A stretch of 64,000 nucleotides of DNA from Cytobacillus horneckiae (GCF_002835735.1 NZ_PISD01000033.1:1-64000); one strand, 5' to 3'; shown: positions 1 to 8,737, counted from the stretch's first letter. The notes: generated by a model from the sequence alone, not told the origin. Translations and numbers: made by a program.

Positions 1-22
1 GGTTTTCAAAAGATACAATAAG

Positions 23-57
23 AAAAACCAGCTGTCCAATTGGACAGTTGGTTTTTT
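23..57 (-). terminator. Rho-independent terminator
   Basis: A 10-bp stem CCAACTGTCC/GGACAGCTGG (one G-T pair) closes an AATT loop and is followed on the minus strand by TTTTTCTTATT. It lies at the 3' end of the symporter fragment and probably was its terminator. A U-run is also present on the plus strand, so it may work both ways. Confidence 0.75.
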
Positions 58-59
58 GA

Positions 60-210
60 TTATGATGTCTAATTCACTTCTTATACTGCTTTCCCTCGGG
101 TCGAATTTACCTCCCCATTTCGCAATGACAATCGTTGCCATCGAGTTTCCCACGTTTACTGCTTTCCACCCCATATCAAGAAAACGGTCAATCTCCCATT
201 GCCATCAAAC
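60..210 (-). pseudogene. C-terminal fragment of glutamate/dicarboxylate:cation symporter
   Basis: Read on the minus strand this encodes a stretch beginning IDRFLDMGWKAVNVGNS and running to AKWGGKFDP. This is the conserved C-terminal segment of dicarboxylate/amino acid:cation (DAACS, GltT/GltP) symporters, the ...DR.LDM.RTAVNV.GN...AKWEG.FD pattern. Matching coding sense may reach to about position 260 with a small deletion. No start or full domain is present. The middle part of what looks like the same gene lies at 3326-3740 in the same orientation, so I read this as the 3' piece of one gene split by inserted DNA. The fragment runs into the terminator without a clear own stop, consistent with decay. 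Confidence 0.65.
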
Positions 211-269
211 TAAGAAACAAGATAACCCCCAAAACAATATTTTTGATTTGGGGGTATTAAAAAATATTA

Positions 270-709
270 ATTCGATGGGCATGTAACGTTACCCCTTATA
301 GTACATTTTTTCACAAACAAAATATCCTTATAGTACAACCATCAAGAGTTTTTGATTTTCTTTAATCTTATTAATGATTTCTCTCTATTTATCTATCTTA
401 AAAATCTTCTTCCCATGCTTCTTTTGCATCCAACAACCTTTGTGATAAAACGTCATAAAAGTTCTTTGCTGTGTTGTAGTCATCTAATCCCCCTTGTCTA
501 TTCCACGTTATTACTGGACACTTACTGTTCCATCCTTCCAAAATGGTGCTCTGCCTTTTTTTTAATTGTAAATTTGTTTTTTATTAATGAGCATGAGGAA
601 TCAGATGACTTTACAGGTGGAGTAGATGAAAGTCAAATCAATCGATTTCGAAAGGTGATTTCTTCTGTAATGGCACAACTCAAGAGAGGGGTTATTACCA
701 CTCTGGCTG
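270..709. other. Gene-poor stretch with one unidentified coding-like fragment
   Basis: No intact gene is visible. On the minus strand one frame is open down to a stop at 398-400 and encodes a natural-looking C terminus (ILEGWNSKCPVITWNRQGG, then ending EAWEEDF). I do not recognise the family and there is no plausible start, so it is likely the remnant of an unknown gene downstream of phr. Near 274-300 the string GATGGGCATGT followed by ACCCC resembles GATGGTCATGT followed by ATCCCC at 3276-3296, possibly related IS-end sequence. Confidence 0.3.
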
Positions 710-829
710 TTAAGTTTCTATATCTGTCTTACCAGTTGGTGTGACAATAGACTCATTTTGCATAGGATTTGCAGCTAAGAATAGAAGCAATACAGCAGAC
801 ACAACAAGTAGTTTACCTAGACTTTTCAA
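710..829 (-). CDS. Phr-type secreted signalling peptide precursor
   Basis: A 39-codon gene reading MKSLGKLLVVSAVLLLFLAA and then a short polar tail ending in GKTDIET. It has a basic N terminus, a hydrophobic signal-peptide core and a hydrophilic C terminus, the layout of Bacillus Phr precursors, whose last residues are exported, trimmed to a penta- or hexapeptide and re-imported by Opp to inhibit the cognate Rap. I chose TTG at 829: AGGGAG lies 8 nt upstream. GTG at 838 is the alternative. The gene overlaps the 3' end of the rap gene in another frame, as usual for rap-phr pairs. The mature peptide cannot be fixed from sequence; the C-terminal five or six residues are the first guess. Confidence 0.75.
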   Translation of the reverse strand: MKSLGKLLVVSAVLLLFLAANPMQNESIVTPTGKTDIET

Positions 830-1907
830 TGTCAACACTCCCTAATTGGTTTTGTTTTGTATTCATCTGTAAAGCCAAATTAGCGTAGTATAAAGCTTGT
901 CCTAATTGTTCTTTCTCTTCATAATAACGGGATAATTCTTCAGCAATTTCGCTTGCGTCAAAAAATAAGTCATAATTGGTTAACTGATCTAAGCCTTGTT
1001 TGATGCCTTTTTCATTGTAATCTACGTATAAATGACGGTATATCAGACATTTTGCTTTATATTCGATATTTCCATTTGAATGTAACCATTCTTCGACTTC
1101 CATTAATAAAGGCATAGCAGCTGTCGAATTTCCTAACCTTAAATGAATAAAAGCTAAATCCGCCTTAGATTTATAACCTGCTACCGTTTTTTCATGATCG
1201 CCTGTTTTCAAAGCCCTTTCAAAAAAAACTTTGGCTTCACTTTGTTTGTTTTGTCTAACTCGATTTAAGCCTAGACTACGTAAAGTGAGTGAATGAACTT
1301 TTGGAAATGCCGATGCTTCGACGAGGATTTCATTATACCTAGCTTCCGCATTTTCATAATTACCTAATTCAGATTCAATGGCCGCAAGCAACAAATAACC
1401 ATTCAGAACTTTATTACGGTAACTATCATTTTGTTTAAACAACTGTATGGCTTGTTCCATGTATGAAACAGCAAAAGTAAACTGATTGATACGATAATAT
1501 CCATCTGCTAGGCGTAAATAGAACTCTGCTCGCTCATACTGATCCGAAACTTGATCTAAGAGATTTTCAGCCAATCCATAAAATTTAATAGCTGACGTGT
1601 ATCTATATTCATAAAATTTACGTTGGCCAATTAAAAAGTAATACATGTACTTTAAGTAAGGATCGATTTTTGAATGTTCTAAACCTCGGATATGTTCATC
1701 AGATTGAGGATTTTGCATTAAAAGATTATAACGGAATAATAGTAAGTTGTAATAAGAAATAACCTTATCATCTTGCTCCATATCTTGAATCATGCCTTTA
1801 AGTTCGTGCTTTAGTTCAGTAGCTTTTTTAAAATCACTTTGAATGATACAGCTATACCAATCAACACATTTAGAACCCACTATTACAGCAGGAATTTTAC
1901 TATTCAT
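813..1907 (-). CDS. Rap family TPR regulator (response-regulator aspartate phosphatase or anti-activator)
   Basis: About 364 residues, the usual Rap length. The N terminus (IPAVIVGSKCVDWYSCI) matches the Rap three-helix bundle that begins IPs..Vg..in.WY. The rest is helical tetratricopeptide repeats (for example YRINQFTFAVSYMEQAI, LGNYENAEARYNEIL, KEQLGQALYYANLALQ). Raps dephosphorylate Spo0F or block ComA/DegU-type regulators in the cytoplasm and are inhibited by Phr peptides. Start ATG 1907 is preferred because GGGGGAG lies 6 nt upstream; a TTG at 1913 gives two extra residues. The phr gene overlaps its 3' end. It sits inside DNA that splits a symporter gene, which suggests acquisition on a mobile element. 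The Rap target cannot be told from sequence. Confidence 0.9.
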   Translation of the reverse strand: MNSKIPAVIVGSKCVDWYSCIIQSDFKKATELKHELKGMIQDMEQDDKVISYYNLLLFRYNLLMQNPQSDEHIRGLEHSKIDPYLKYMYYFLIGQRKFYEYRYTSAIKFYGLAENLLDQVSDQYERAEFYLRLADGYYRINQFTFAVSYMEQAIQLFKQNDSYRNKVLNGYLLLAAIESELGNYENAEARYNEILVEASAFPKVHSLTLRSLGLNRVRQNKQSEAKVFFERALKTGDHEKTVAGYKSKADLAFIHLRLGNSTAAMPLLMEVEEWLHSNGNIEYKAKCLIYRHLYVDYNEKGIKQGLDQLTNYDLFFDASEIAEELSRYYEEKEQLGQALYYANLALQMNTKQNQLGSVDIEKSR

Positions 1908-1920
1908 GAACAACTCCCCC

Positions 1921-2271
1921 CTTTCCCTAATGTTTTAACCATAAAAAGCACCTGCTTTTGAATCTAATTCAACAATATTTTACAAATACCTTCTCTTTTT
2001 TGAAATTTCTCCATAAAAATTAAAAATCTGGAAAATATAATATATATTTTGTCGAAATTTGTTGTAACTGTGTAAATAATTTTTCAAGTACGGAGACGGT
2101 CGTGTTGTGAAACATGGCCAGCTATATGTCAACCGCGGGACTTATTTGATCCTTTATATGCGTATGCGCATAGACAGACGCTACCTGATTCCTTCTCAAC
2201 TGATTATCAAGGTTGTGGGGGAGCAGTAATACTGCGGGGGTTAAAATCCAATGTAATACGATTTACTAAGT
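1921..2271. other. Intergenic stretch with an unassigned plus-strand coding-like fragment
   Basis: Positions 2094-2229 hold about 45 open plus-strand codons (GDGRVVKHGQLYVNRGTY, then ILYMRMRIDRRYLIPSQL, stop TAA). The composition is protein-like but I do not recognise the family and see no start. The remainder, including the rap upstream region, is very AT-rich; no convincing ComA box or promoter could be picked. Confidence 0.25.
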
Positions 2272-3166
2272 GGCCAATTTTTAAACGTACAGCTAGGACC
2301 AGGAAAGAACAATGATAAAACATATGGTACTACCTGCATTGAAACAGTAAAGAAAAATGATCTATATTTACCTAACATTGGTTATTTTGATTTAGGAGAC
2401 TTACAAGCCATTCATGATAAAGATGCTTACTATATCTCGAGGTTAAAGCTAAATACACGTATTTATATCAAGAACCCTGAGCCAGAATTCTTCAACAATG
2501 GTACATTAAAAAAGCAAACAGAATACATTCAACTTGATATACAACAAATGTTGTCTCTTCTAACCCCTGGTGAAACGATGGAAATTATAGAAGCATAAAT
2601 TGGACAAAATCAGAAGCTTCCAGCACGTGTTATTATTCATCGTTTAACTGATGATCAAACGCAAACACGCCTGAAAAACCAAGCCATACGAGAAAAGAAG
2701 AAAGGCAATGTCATGAAGGAGAAAAGTAAGCACTTGATGAGTACGAATGTCTATATCACGATTACATCGAATGAAAAATTCCCCACTAATTATGTCCATT
2801 CTCCCCTATTCCCTGCGTTGAAAGATTGAGATTTTATTTAAAACATGGAGGTCATTCTTTGAAATTGATGAATGCAAAACAATCAAAAAAGAACGCCTTG
2901 AGTGCCATTTATAAGGCCAACTTATCGGCATTCTCATCTGTTCTTCTACCATTAATACAAGGCGATTTATATGATTAAAGATTACTTTCCTTTAATATTT
3001 CATGCAATGGCAGTTGGTACAGAAGAACTTTTTTAAAATTTTGCATCGCCTTTATCATCTACTCAAAAAGAATGGTCGTAAATGCCAGCGGTATAAGAAG
3101 ATGACTGCCTTTGATATTCTTGGGGTTGTGTATGAAACGACGGTGAAGGACAGACAAGCTGCTTAG
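2272..3166 (+). pseudogene. Decayed IS231/IS4-type transposase
   Basis: The frame starting near GQFLNVQLGPGKNNDKTYG and continuing through IGYFDLGDLQAIHDKDAYY, the GQNQKLPARVIIHRL block and TDDQTQTRLKNQAIREKKK is the catalytic region of Bacillus IS231/IS4-type DDE transposases. After a TAA at 2596-2598 it resumes in frame, then shifts; the last part ([19 protein letters not shown], then KKERLECHL) carries the family's C-terminal YREK-type helix region. At least four stops or frameshifts are present and the 5' third is missing, so it is inactive. Confidence 0.8.
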
Positions 3167-3267
3167 CAAAAAAAAAGGATTTTAATAGGCTTGTTTATCA
3201 TGCTTACTTTTCCATTTTTGACTAATATTGAAACCAGGAGCATTTATCTCTATTAATTTTCGTTCTT

Positions 3268-3328
3268 AGCTTGATGGTCATGTGGCAATCCCCGCAATAA
3301 AGGCAAGTCATTTCACATGAAGCTAAGA
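3268..3328. repeat. Short inverted repeat, possible IS end remnant
   Basis: CTTAGCTTGATG at 3268-3279 pairs with CATGAAGCTAAG at 3317-3328, 11 of 12 bases. The right arm lies just where symporter homology stops on the minus strand (about 3326), so it could be the terminus of the inserted DNA. Identity of the element is inferred only. Confidence 0.4.
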
Positions 3329-3740
3329 GTGAAACCTACTCACCAATCTTCCTATCGATACTATACATTTGCGCGCTAAAAATAGCAGCAAGTGTATGGT
3401 ACAAGTTGAGCCATCCAAGTAAAAGAATACCCGGTTGGAATAATGAATGAAGAATTATGCTTCTGTACTCCAATCCCCTCTACTTTTGCCATTAGACGAG
3501 GCAGAACAGCTTCTGAACTTGCAGTAGAAAAGGCAAAAAGCAATTCACCTTTAAGTAATTTAAATATGCTGTACCCAACCAACTTCGCTATCTTCCGTAG
3601 TACAACAATAACAAAGGAAACCATCGAGCCATATACTGAAATGACCAATTTACCGAGCGGGCTAAGTGAAGATAGCCCAAGGCGAATACACCAAAAGGCG
3701 CCCATTTCATCATTTGATTTGTGACATTAAAAGTCACACG
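3326..3740 (-). pseudogene. Central fragment of glutamate/dicarboxylate:cation symporter
   Basis: Minus-strand coding sense with two frame changes: NQMMKWAPFGVFAL, then LGLSSLSPLGKLVISVYGSM, FSTASSEAVLPRLM and IPTGYSF followed after a frameshift by LDGS and LAAIFSAQMYSIDRKIGE. These are the transmembrane and HP1 (S-rich TASSEAVLPR) segments of DAACS symporters such as GltT/GltP. It begins exactly at the stop codon of the downstream-facing CDF gene, so its N-terminal half is missing, and it ends near 3326 where unrelated DNA starts. The 3' piece continues at 60-210. Non-functional. Confidence 0.8.
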
Positions 3741-4617
3741 CCTCATCCGTTTGCGGTTCCATATGAACATGGACATCATAAACTGAATGCTTCTCCATTA
3801 ATGTATCTTCTACCAAGGTTGCCAAATCATGTGCTTGATTTATATCTAAAGTCCCCTCCACACATATGACTATATCTACTACCACATTGTTTCCGTATAA
3901 CCTACCCTTTATTTCTTTTATTTTTTTTACGCCATCAATCTTTTGCACAGTTTCTTCATATTGATCAATTTTTTCCTGATCAAATCCATCAGTAAGCTGA
4001 TGAGTCGTATCTCTAAAAATTTCCCATGCCGTCCTGACAATAATTAAACCGACAATTATAGCAGTAACCGGGTCCAGCCATGGCAAGCCAAATTGCGACC
4101 CGAAAATCCCGACCGCCGCCCCTATACTCACAAGTGCATCAGACCGATTATCCATAGCTACTGCCATAAGTGACTTGCTTTTTATTTTGGCAGCTAATTT
4201 TTTGTTGTAATAATAAACAGCAAACATAATAATCGCAGCAAAGATTGCAACATATCCCGCAACGACATTTGGCGGTTCAGTATTTTCACCTACGAGAGAA
4301 GAAAATGCGCCGATTAAAACTTCTGCACCAACTGCAAACATAATAAATGCCGCTACTAAGGAAGCAATTGCCTCACTTTTCCAATGGCCGTATTTATGAT
4401 CAATATCTGGTGGACGCTGTGAAATTCTAAGGCCAATTAACACTGCAATCGAAGCAATAATATCTGTGACGTTATTTAATCCGTCTGCTTTTAACGCTGC
4501 TGACCCTGTCATATAGGCAACGATTAGTTTAAAGCAAGATAAAAGTATGTAAACGATAATGCTTAGCTTTGCACCGCGCTCACCTAATTTTAGATTTTTG
4601 TATTTCTCTTCATCCAT
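3727..4617 (-). CDS. Cation diffusion facilitator (CDF) family metal exporter
   Basis: About 296 residues with the CDF layout: an N-terminal stretch (LGERGAKLSIIVYILLSCFK), six predicted membrane helices, and a C-terminal cytoplasmic ferredoxin-like domain (IKGRLYGNNVVVDIVI, then SVYDVHVHMEP). The metal-site motifs are visible in helices 2 and 5: ALKADGLNNVTD (variant of the HxxxD pair) and MAVAMDNRSDALVS. Such proteins export divalent cations, typically Mn, Zn, Fe or Co, using proton antiport; the DxxxD/NxxxD pattern fits the Mn/Fe-type subgroup better than HxxxD zinc exporters, an inference. Start ATG 4617 has GGAGG 8 nt upstream; a TTG at 4632 would precede the ribosome site. It stands alone. 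Confidence 0.88.
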   Translation of the reverse strand: MDEEKYKNLKLGERGAKLSIIVYILLSCFKLIVAYMTGSAALKADGLNNVTDIIASIAVLIGLRISQRPPDIDHKYGHWKSEAIASLVAAFIMFAVGAEVLIGAFSSLVGENTEPPNVVAGYVAIFAAIIMFAVYYYNKKLAAKIKSKSLMAVAMDNRSDALVSIGAAVGIFGSQFGLPWLDPVTAIIVGLIIVRTAWEIFRDTTHQLTDGFDQEKIDQYEETVQKIDGVKKIKEIKGRLYGNNVVVDIVICVEGTLDINQAHDLATLVEDTLMEKHSVYDVHVHMEPQTDEACDF

Positions 4618-4854
4618 AGCCACTACCTCCAATTACTACTCATTATGATAGCAACTGAACTTTGAGTGGGTCTACAGCAACCTTTTTGCCAAACCGAATA
4701 TAAATAGCCAGCATAAAAAAAAGTTGAATGGGGCAAACAATTATAAATGTTATTCACTTTAATTAACATCATTGCTACCCACCTTCAATAGAAATGAACT
4801 TTAGTCTCTAAAATAATGTAACCATCGATGACTTCATTCATACTAAAATAAAAA

Positions 4855-4905
4855 AAGAAGCCGTCAATGCTCCTGAAACTGGCTCATATGACAATGCTTC
4901 TCTAA
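4855..4905 (-). terminator. Probable terminator of the glycerophosphodiesterase gene
   Basis: On the minus strand GAAGC and GCTTC bracket a long loop followed by TTTTTTTATTTTA, just after the glpQ stop. The outer stem is only 5 bp, so the call rests mainly on position and the U-run. Confidence 0.45.
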
Positions 4906-4909
4906 TTAT

Positions 4910-5728
4910 TCATTTTACATAATCAGGATAATCAGTAATAATTCCATCAACCTTCATATCAATCAAAAACTGAGCTGCTTCGGGAGTGCGCACTGTCCAT
5001 GATTGAATCTTTAACTTATGGTTTCTTACTCGTTGCACAAGCTCCTCATTTACAAGACCATAGCTTGGATTAAAGTAATCCGCATACTTTGAAAAAGCTT
5101 TCATTGCCTCATCTGTTGTATCTTTAGGAGAAGACGTTAATACACCAATCGGCATTTTTGGCAGCAATTTGTTCATTTTTTTCATCGAATCAAAATTAAA
5201 AGATTGAACAATGACTTCTTCTTTGCGCGGTTTATCCATTTTTCGCTTTTTCAATTCCTTCATTACTTGTTTTTCAATCCCTGGATATAGCTCAGGTAAT
5301 TTGAGCTCTATTAAAATTCCGATTTTTCCTTTGTACCGGTCGAGCACTTGTTCAAAGGTTGGAATCTTCTCGCCAGTGAATTGCTCACCCTTCCAGCTTC
5401 CAGCATCGAGCTTTCGTAGTTCCTTATATTTTAAATCCTTTACTGCTCCTGTTCCATCCGTTGTTCTGTCAACAGTTGAATCGTGGATTACTACCAACTG
5501 TCCGTCCTTACTCCGCTGCAAATCAATCTCGATATAATCGGCTCCCATTTCATACGCTTTGTCAAAAGCCGCGATCGTATTTTCAGGAGCATATCCGGAA
5601 GCGCCGCGATGGGCCACATTTGCGATTTCCTTCTTATCGTCTGGCCCCCCTTTTGCAAACGCTTGTTGAAATGGAGTAAACACGATTGCCATTGCCAACG
5701 CTGCACCAAGTAACATTGATTTTTTCAT
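4910..5728 (-). CDS. glpQ: Secreted glycerophosphodiester phosphodiesterase
   Basis: A 272-residue exported enzyme. Residues 1-25 form a signal peptide ending FQQAFA. The GDPD domain follows with NVAHRGASGYAPENT and EIDLQRSKDGQLVVIHD, carrying the catalytic His pair and the metal-binding Glu/Asp residues, then ELK and TVRTPE segments near the C terminus. It hydrolyses deacylated phospholipids such as glycerophosphocholine to glycerol-3-phosphate and an alcohol outside the cell. Start ATG 5728 has GGAGAGG 7 nt upstream. Length matches Bacillus GlpQ. In B. subtilis glpQ is phosphate-regulated; I could not find a clear Pho box here. Confidence 0.93.
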   Translation of the reverse strand: MKKSMLLGAALAMAIVFTPFQQAFAKGGPDDKKEIANVAHRGASGYAPENTIAAFDKAYEMGADYIEIDLQRSKDGQLVVIHDSTVDRTTDGTGAVKDLKYKELRKLDAGSWKGEQFTGEKIPTFEQVLDRYKGKIGILIELKLPELYPGIEKQVMKELKKRKMDKPRKEEVIVQSFNFDSMKKMNKLLPKMPIGVLTSSPKDTTDEAMKAFSKYADYFNPSYGLVNEELVQRVRNHKLKIQSWTVRTPEAAQFLIDMKVDGIITDYPDYVK

Positions 5729-5739
5729 ACTATCCTCTC

Positions 5740-6065
5740 CTTTATTTTTTGTCTACAAGAAAAGAATAATAAAGAATTATAGAGAACGTATTGGAAATAT
5801 GTGTAGATTATATGTATGAAAGTAAAAAAAACGCAGTTCCTTTTTCGCAGATTTTTTTACAAATGAAACGGTCGTATGGCACTATTTATAATCTTCATTA
5901 GGTGCTTCGGTGCTGCATGAAATCCGTTTCCTTATTTCTCTTTAAAAAAATGCTTATTCCGTTTCCGGGATGGACTCATTTAAGCGGGCAGCCACCACCG
6001 GAATCTCATATATTTGCGAATTCTATGTATTAATGTAAATATTCGTCTGGAAAGATTGTCCTTAT
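5740..6065. other. Intergenic stretch, nothing recognised
   Basis: About 325 bases between the glpQ start and the APH-type pseudogene. It is AT-rich and holds only short unsupported frames. No hairpin with a U-run, riboswitch or repeat was seen. Confidence 0.5.
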
Positions 6066-6607
6066 TTACTGTAAAATATCCTTTTTAGCGATAGACAAAG
6101 ACGCGTAGGTCATAAGCATGTAAGTACGGGCAACATCCGGAACTGGATTGCCACACTTGGCTGTCATCCAATCAAGAACAACTGCTAATCCGTTATGAGC
6201 AATTACATTATCGGTATGATAGTCACCATGACAAATAGAAGAACAATCTGGCAAATGTACGAGAAGATTAAGCATCGTTTGTTTCTCTTTATGTGAAAGC
6301 ATAGTTTCAGAAATAGCGTTTGCAAGGCTGAACCTCTGCAATGGCCTTAGCCAGCTGAGCTATTTTCAAATGCTCTGAAAGCAATTGAGCTGTGAGTGAT
6401 CTACCCTCAATTTTTTCAAAGATCATGCCCCATTTATTGCTGACATTTAAAAGGCCATCTACTGATTAGAAGGGATTCCTAAGCTGTTTATTAACTGGCT
6501 GAGCTCATACTCTTGGAGAATGTTCTCCAAAGCCATATGATGATGAAATAATTTTTCTCGCCATATTCATAAACTTCCGCCGTTTTTCCTGCACCTAATC
6601 GCTTCAT
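6066..6607 (-). pseudogene. Broken aminoglycoside-phosphotransferase-fold kinase
   Basis: The gene starts at ATG 6607 behind GGAGGAG with MKRLGAGKTAEVYEYGEKNY, the P-loop-like start of APH/ChoK kinases, then breaks by frameshifts and stops between about 6340 and 6550. The 3' part is intact from position 6341: ICHGDYHTDNVIAHNG is the HGDxHxxN catalytic loop and VVLDWMTAKCGNPVPDVAR the following metal-binding D motif. The C terminus also appears short. Such proteins phosphorylate small molecules of unknown identity. At least two frameshifts make it non-functional unless these are sequencing errors. Confidence 0.8.
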
Positions 6608-6616
6608 TTGCTCCTC

Positions 6617-6649
6617 CTAAAAAAAACTCCCTTGCAGTCTGCAAGAGAG
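6617..6649 (-). terminator. Strong terminator of the tyrosine phosphatase gene
   Basis: On the minus strand CTCTCTTGCAG-A-CTGCAAGGGAG is followed by TTTTTTTT, a near-perfect 11-bp stem immediately after the stop at 6651. Confidence 0.9.
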
Positions 6650-6650
6650 A

Positions 6651-7433
6651 TTAGTCCTCCAACATGATATCTCTTAATTTTTGCAGCGTTTCATCCTCAA
6701 TTCTGCATTCTTCTCGTAAATAGTCATCCATCGAACGATATTTTTCAAAAATCGCATCATAAGCTTTATTCAAGTATGCTTGTCTAACTTCAAGGACTGG
6801 TTTAATCTGTTCTGGCTTTAGCCTAAATAGACTCATCCATCTAAGTGCGGTTTCTATTTTTGTCATTCGTGGTCCGATGAGTTCGTTTGAATGTAAATAT
6901 TGGGCAGAAACGGTTTCATATGGCACTCCGACTGCCGATTGGATTAGAGAAGAAATGAAGCCTGTCCGATCCTTACCGCCTGTACAATGTACGAGGGCTG
7001 GTAAATTATCCTGCTCTGTGATTAAATTAAAAATCGTTTTAATTTCTTTTTGGCAGCCGAATGCCATATATCGATACATATCCAGCATAATTGCTTCGAA
7101 GTCTATATCATTGGATTGTCTGAATAAAAACTTGAATAAATCCAAATGAGTAATTTCCCAGCTTTTATCGTTTATCGAAACGTTTACAAGCTGTACACCG
7201 TTTTCCGCTTGCATCTTTGACGGTTTTGATTTTTGTTCAGATGCTGTTCTTAAATCACAGATTAAATGGATGTTCAGTTCTCCGAAGATTTCAATATCAC
7301 GTGCAGAAAGCCGCGAAAGTTCATCTGACCGAAAAAGAACACCGCTTTTCATCCGCTGCCCATTTTCAGTAACGAGACCGCCGATGTCACGAAAATTATA
7401 TATACCATCAAATTTCTCTATCATTTCAAACAT
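6651..7433 (-). CDS. Tyrosine-protein phosphatase (DSP-type, Y_phosphatase3)
   Basis: A 260-residue cytoplasmic protein. The N terminus FDGIYNFRDIGGLVTENG and SGVLFRSDELSRLS is typical of the bacterial tyrosine/serine phosphatase family (IphP/LipA-like), and VHCTGGKDRTGFISSLI is the HCxxGKDRTG P-loop with the nucleophilic Cys and the phosphate-binding Arg. It removes phosphate from protein tyrosines or possibly from phosphoinositides; the substrate is unknown. Start ATG 7433 has AGGAG 6 nt upstream. It is 15 bp downstream of an Lrp-type regulator gene and shares its terminator, so the two probably form one transcript. Confidence 0.9.
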   Translation of the reverse strand: MFEMIEKFDGIYNFRDIGGLVTENGQRMKSGVLFRSDELSRLSARDIEIFGELNIHLICDLRTASEQKSKPSKMQAENGVQLVNVSINDKSWEITHLDLFKFLFRQSNDIDFEAIMLDMYRYMAFGCQKEIKTIFNLITEQDNLPALVHCTGGKDRTGFISSLIQSAVGVPYETVSAQYLHSNELIGPRMTKIETALRWMSLFRLKPEQIKPVLEVRQAYLNKAYDAIFEKYRSMDDYLREECRIEDETLQKLRDIMLED

Positions 7434-7448
7434 AGTATTCTCCTTTAA

Positions 7449-7868
7449 TCATATCTGTTTAAACGCAACTGGTGATGATAAATTAATCAATGTCGATGGT
7501 TTTCCATACTGCATTGTCGCATCAATAAATCCTTCTAAATCAACAACAGAATGAGTAACCACCTTTACTAAATAACTATATTGTCCAGCTAGCCTATGAC
7601 ATTCAATTACCGCAGGATGTTCATTGCAAAATGAGCGGAAAGCTTCACATTGATGTGTATCAACTAATACAAACGCAGTAATTTGTTTATTCACCTTCTG
7701 AGGATTGATAACTGCACGGTACGCCTCTATCACATTTTTATCTTCGAGCTTCTTTACTCTTTCCTTCACTGCCGGTGTTGATAGTTTTATTTGTCTGCCG
7801 AGTTCTGCAAACGAAATTCTCCCGTCATTTTGCAAAATGGTGAGAATTTCTCTATCTATTTCGTCCAT
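7449..7868 (-). CDS. Lrp/AsnC family transcriptional regulator
   Basis: A 139-residue DNA-binding protein. Residues 1-60 hold the winged helix-turn-helix (MDEIDREILTILQNDGRIS, then FAELGRQIKLSTPAVKERVK) and residues 65-135 the alpha-beta RAM ligand-binding domain (VVTHSVVDLEGFIDATM). Lrp proteins form octamers and respond to amino acids or related compounds. It is first gene of a two-gene unit with the tyrosine phosphatase and is divergent from the isochorismatase pseudogene at 8009; both are likely targets, by position only. Confidence 0.92.
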   Translation of the reverse strand: MDEIDREILTILQNDGRISFAELGRQIKLSTPAVKERVKKLEDKNVIEAYRAVINPQKVNKQITAFVLVDTHQCEAFRSFCNEHPAVIECHRLAGQYSYLVKVVTHSVVDLEGFIDATMQYGKPSTLINLSSPVAFKQI

Positions 7869-8008
7869 CTATATAAACCATCCTTTTTAAGGTATAAATA
7901 TATTATTTCAATAAATTTTAAAATAAAGTCCGAAAAAAAGCTAATAAACTATATGTTTATTTTAACATAACTTCTATATTATTAATCTAAAAAAAGGAGA
8001 AATCTATC

Positions 8009-8559
8009 ATGAAAAAACAAACAGCATTATTACTAATTGATGTGCAAAAAGCTTTTGATAACAAAAAATGGGGGTTGCGCAACAATCCATTAGCAGAAAA
8101 ACAAATTCAGAAATTATTATTTCATTGGAGATGCCTTAAACTTCCGGTCATTCATATTCAACATATTTCAGACAGCCCTCTCTCGCTCTTTCATCCAAGC
8201 AATGCAGCGGTTAATTTTAAAGAAGAGGCGATTCCCATAGCAGGTGAGAAAGTGATTAGAAAAAAAAAGAACAGTGCTTTTATCGGCACTGACCTTGAAG
8301 ACAGCTTGAGGCAACTAAACATTGTGAACTTAATGATTGTCGGCTTCACTACACCTCATTGCTTTCTACCACTGCAAGAATGAGCGCAAATCTGGGTTTT
8401 AGCACCTTTATAGTAAAAGATGCAACAGCTTCGTTTGAGCTGACAGATTATAATGGAACACTTTATGATGCTCAGACTGTGCACGAAACATCTCTGCTTT
8501 CATTGCACAATGAATTCGCAACCATTGCATCAACAAAGGAAATCATTTCCCTTTCATAA
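8009..8559 (+). pseudogene. Frameshifted isochorismatase-family cysteine hydrolase
   Basis: The first frame (from ATG 8009, with AAAAGGAG upstream) gives TALLLIDVQKAF with the catalytic Asp, then VIRKKKNSAFIGTDLEDSL with the catalytic Lys and IVGFTTPHC with the nucleophilic Cys. Directly after that Cys the frame is lost; the adjacent frame continues STTARMSANLGFSTFIVKD to ELTDYNGTLYDAQTVHET and the stop at 8559. One missing base near 8362 explains everything; restoring it gives a normal protein of about 180 residues. Family members hydrolyse amides such as nicotinamide or N-carbamoyl compounds. It is a recent pseudogene or a sequencing error. Confidence 0.88.
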
Positions 8560-8737
8560 ATAGCACAACAATCGCAATCATTAATAGACTGATTAAGAAA
8601 AAAGTGCCCAGACCAGCTTTATATACAATATAAACATTAGTATTCCGAAAAACGCTGACAATAATAAAAACCAGAAGCGTTAAGCCGAGAAAGATTATTA
8701 ATGGTGCAAACCGGTTTTTTCTTCTATACAAAAGCAT
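8543..8737 (-). CDS. Small two-helix membrane protein
   Basis: 64 residues with a basic N terminus (MLLYRRKNRFAPL), two hydrophobic segments (about 12-28 and 41-60) and a basic tail. ATG 8737 has AGGGAC 5 nt upstream. Its end overlaps the isochorismatase gene end by 17 bp in convergent orientation. I do not recognise the family. Confidence 0.55.
   Translation of the reverse strand: MLLYRRKNRFAPLIIFLGLTLLVFIIVSVFRNTNVYIVYKAGLGTFFLISLLMIAIVVLFMKGK

Noticed and set aside
56..744. Plus-strand open frames at 56-286 and 352-744
   Set aside because: No ribosome sites or recognisable domains; the first lies antisense to symporter sequence and the second antisense to another coding-like minus-strand frame.
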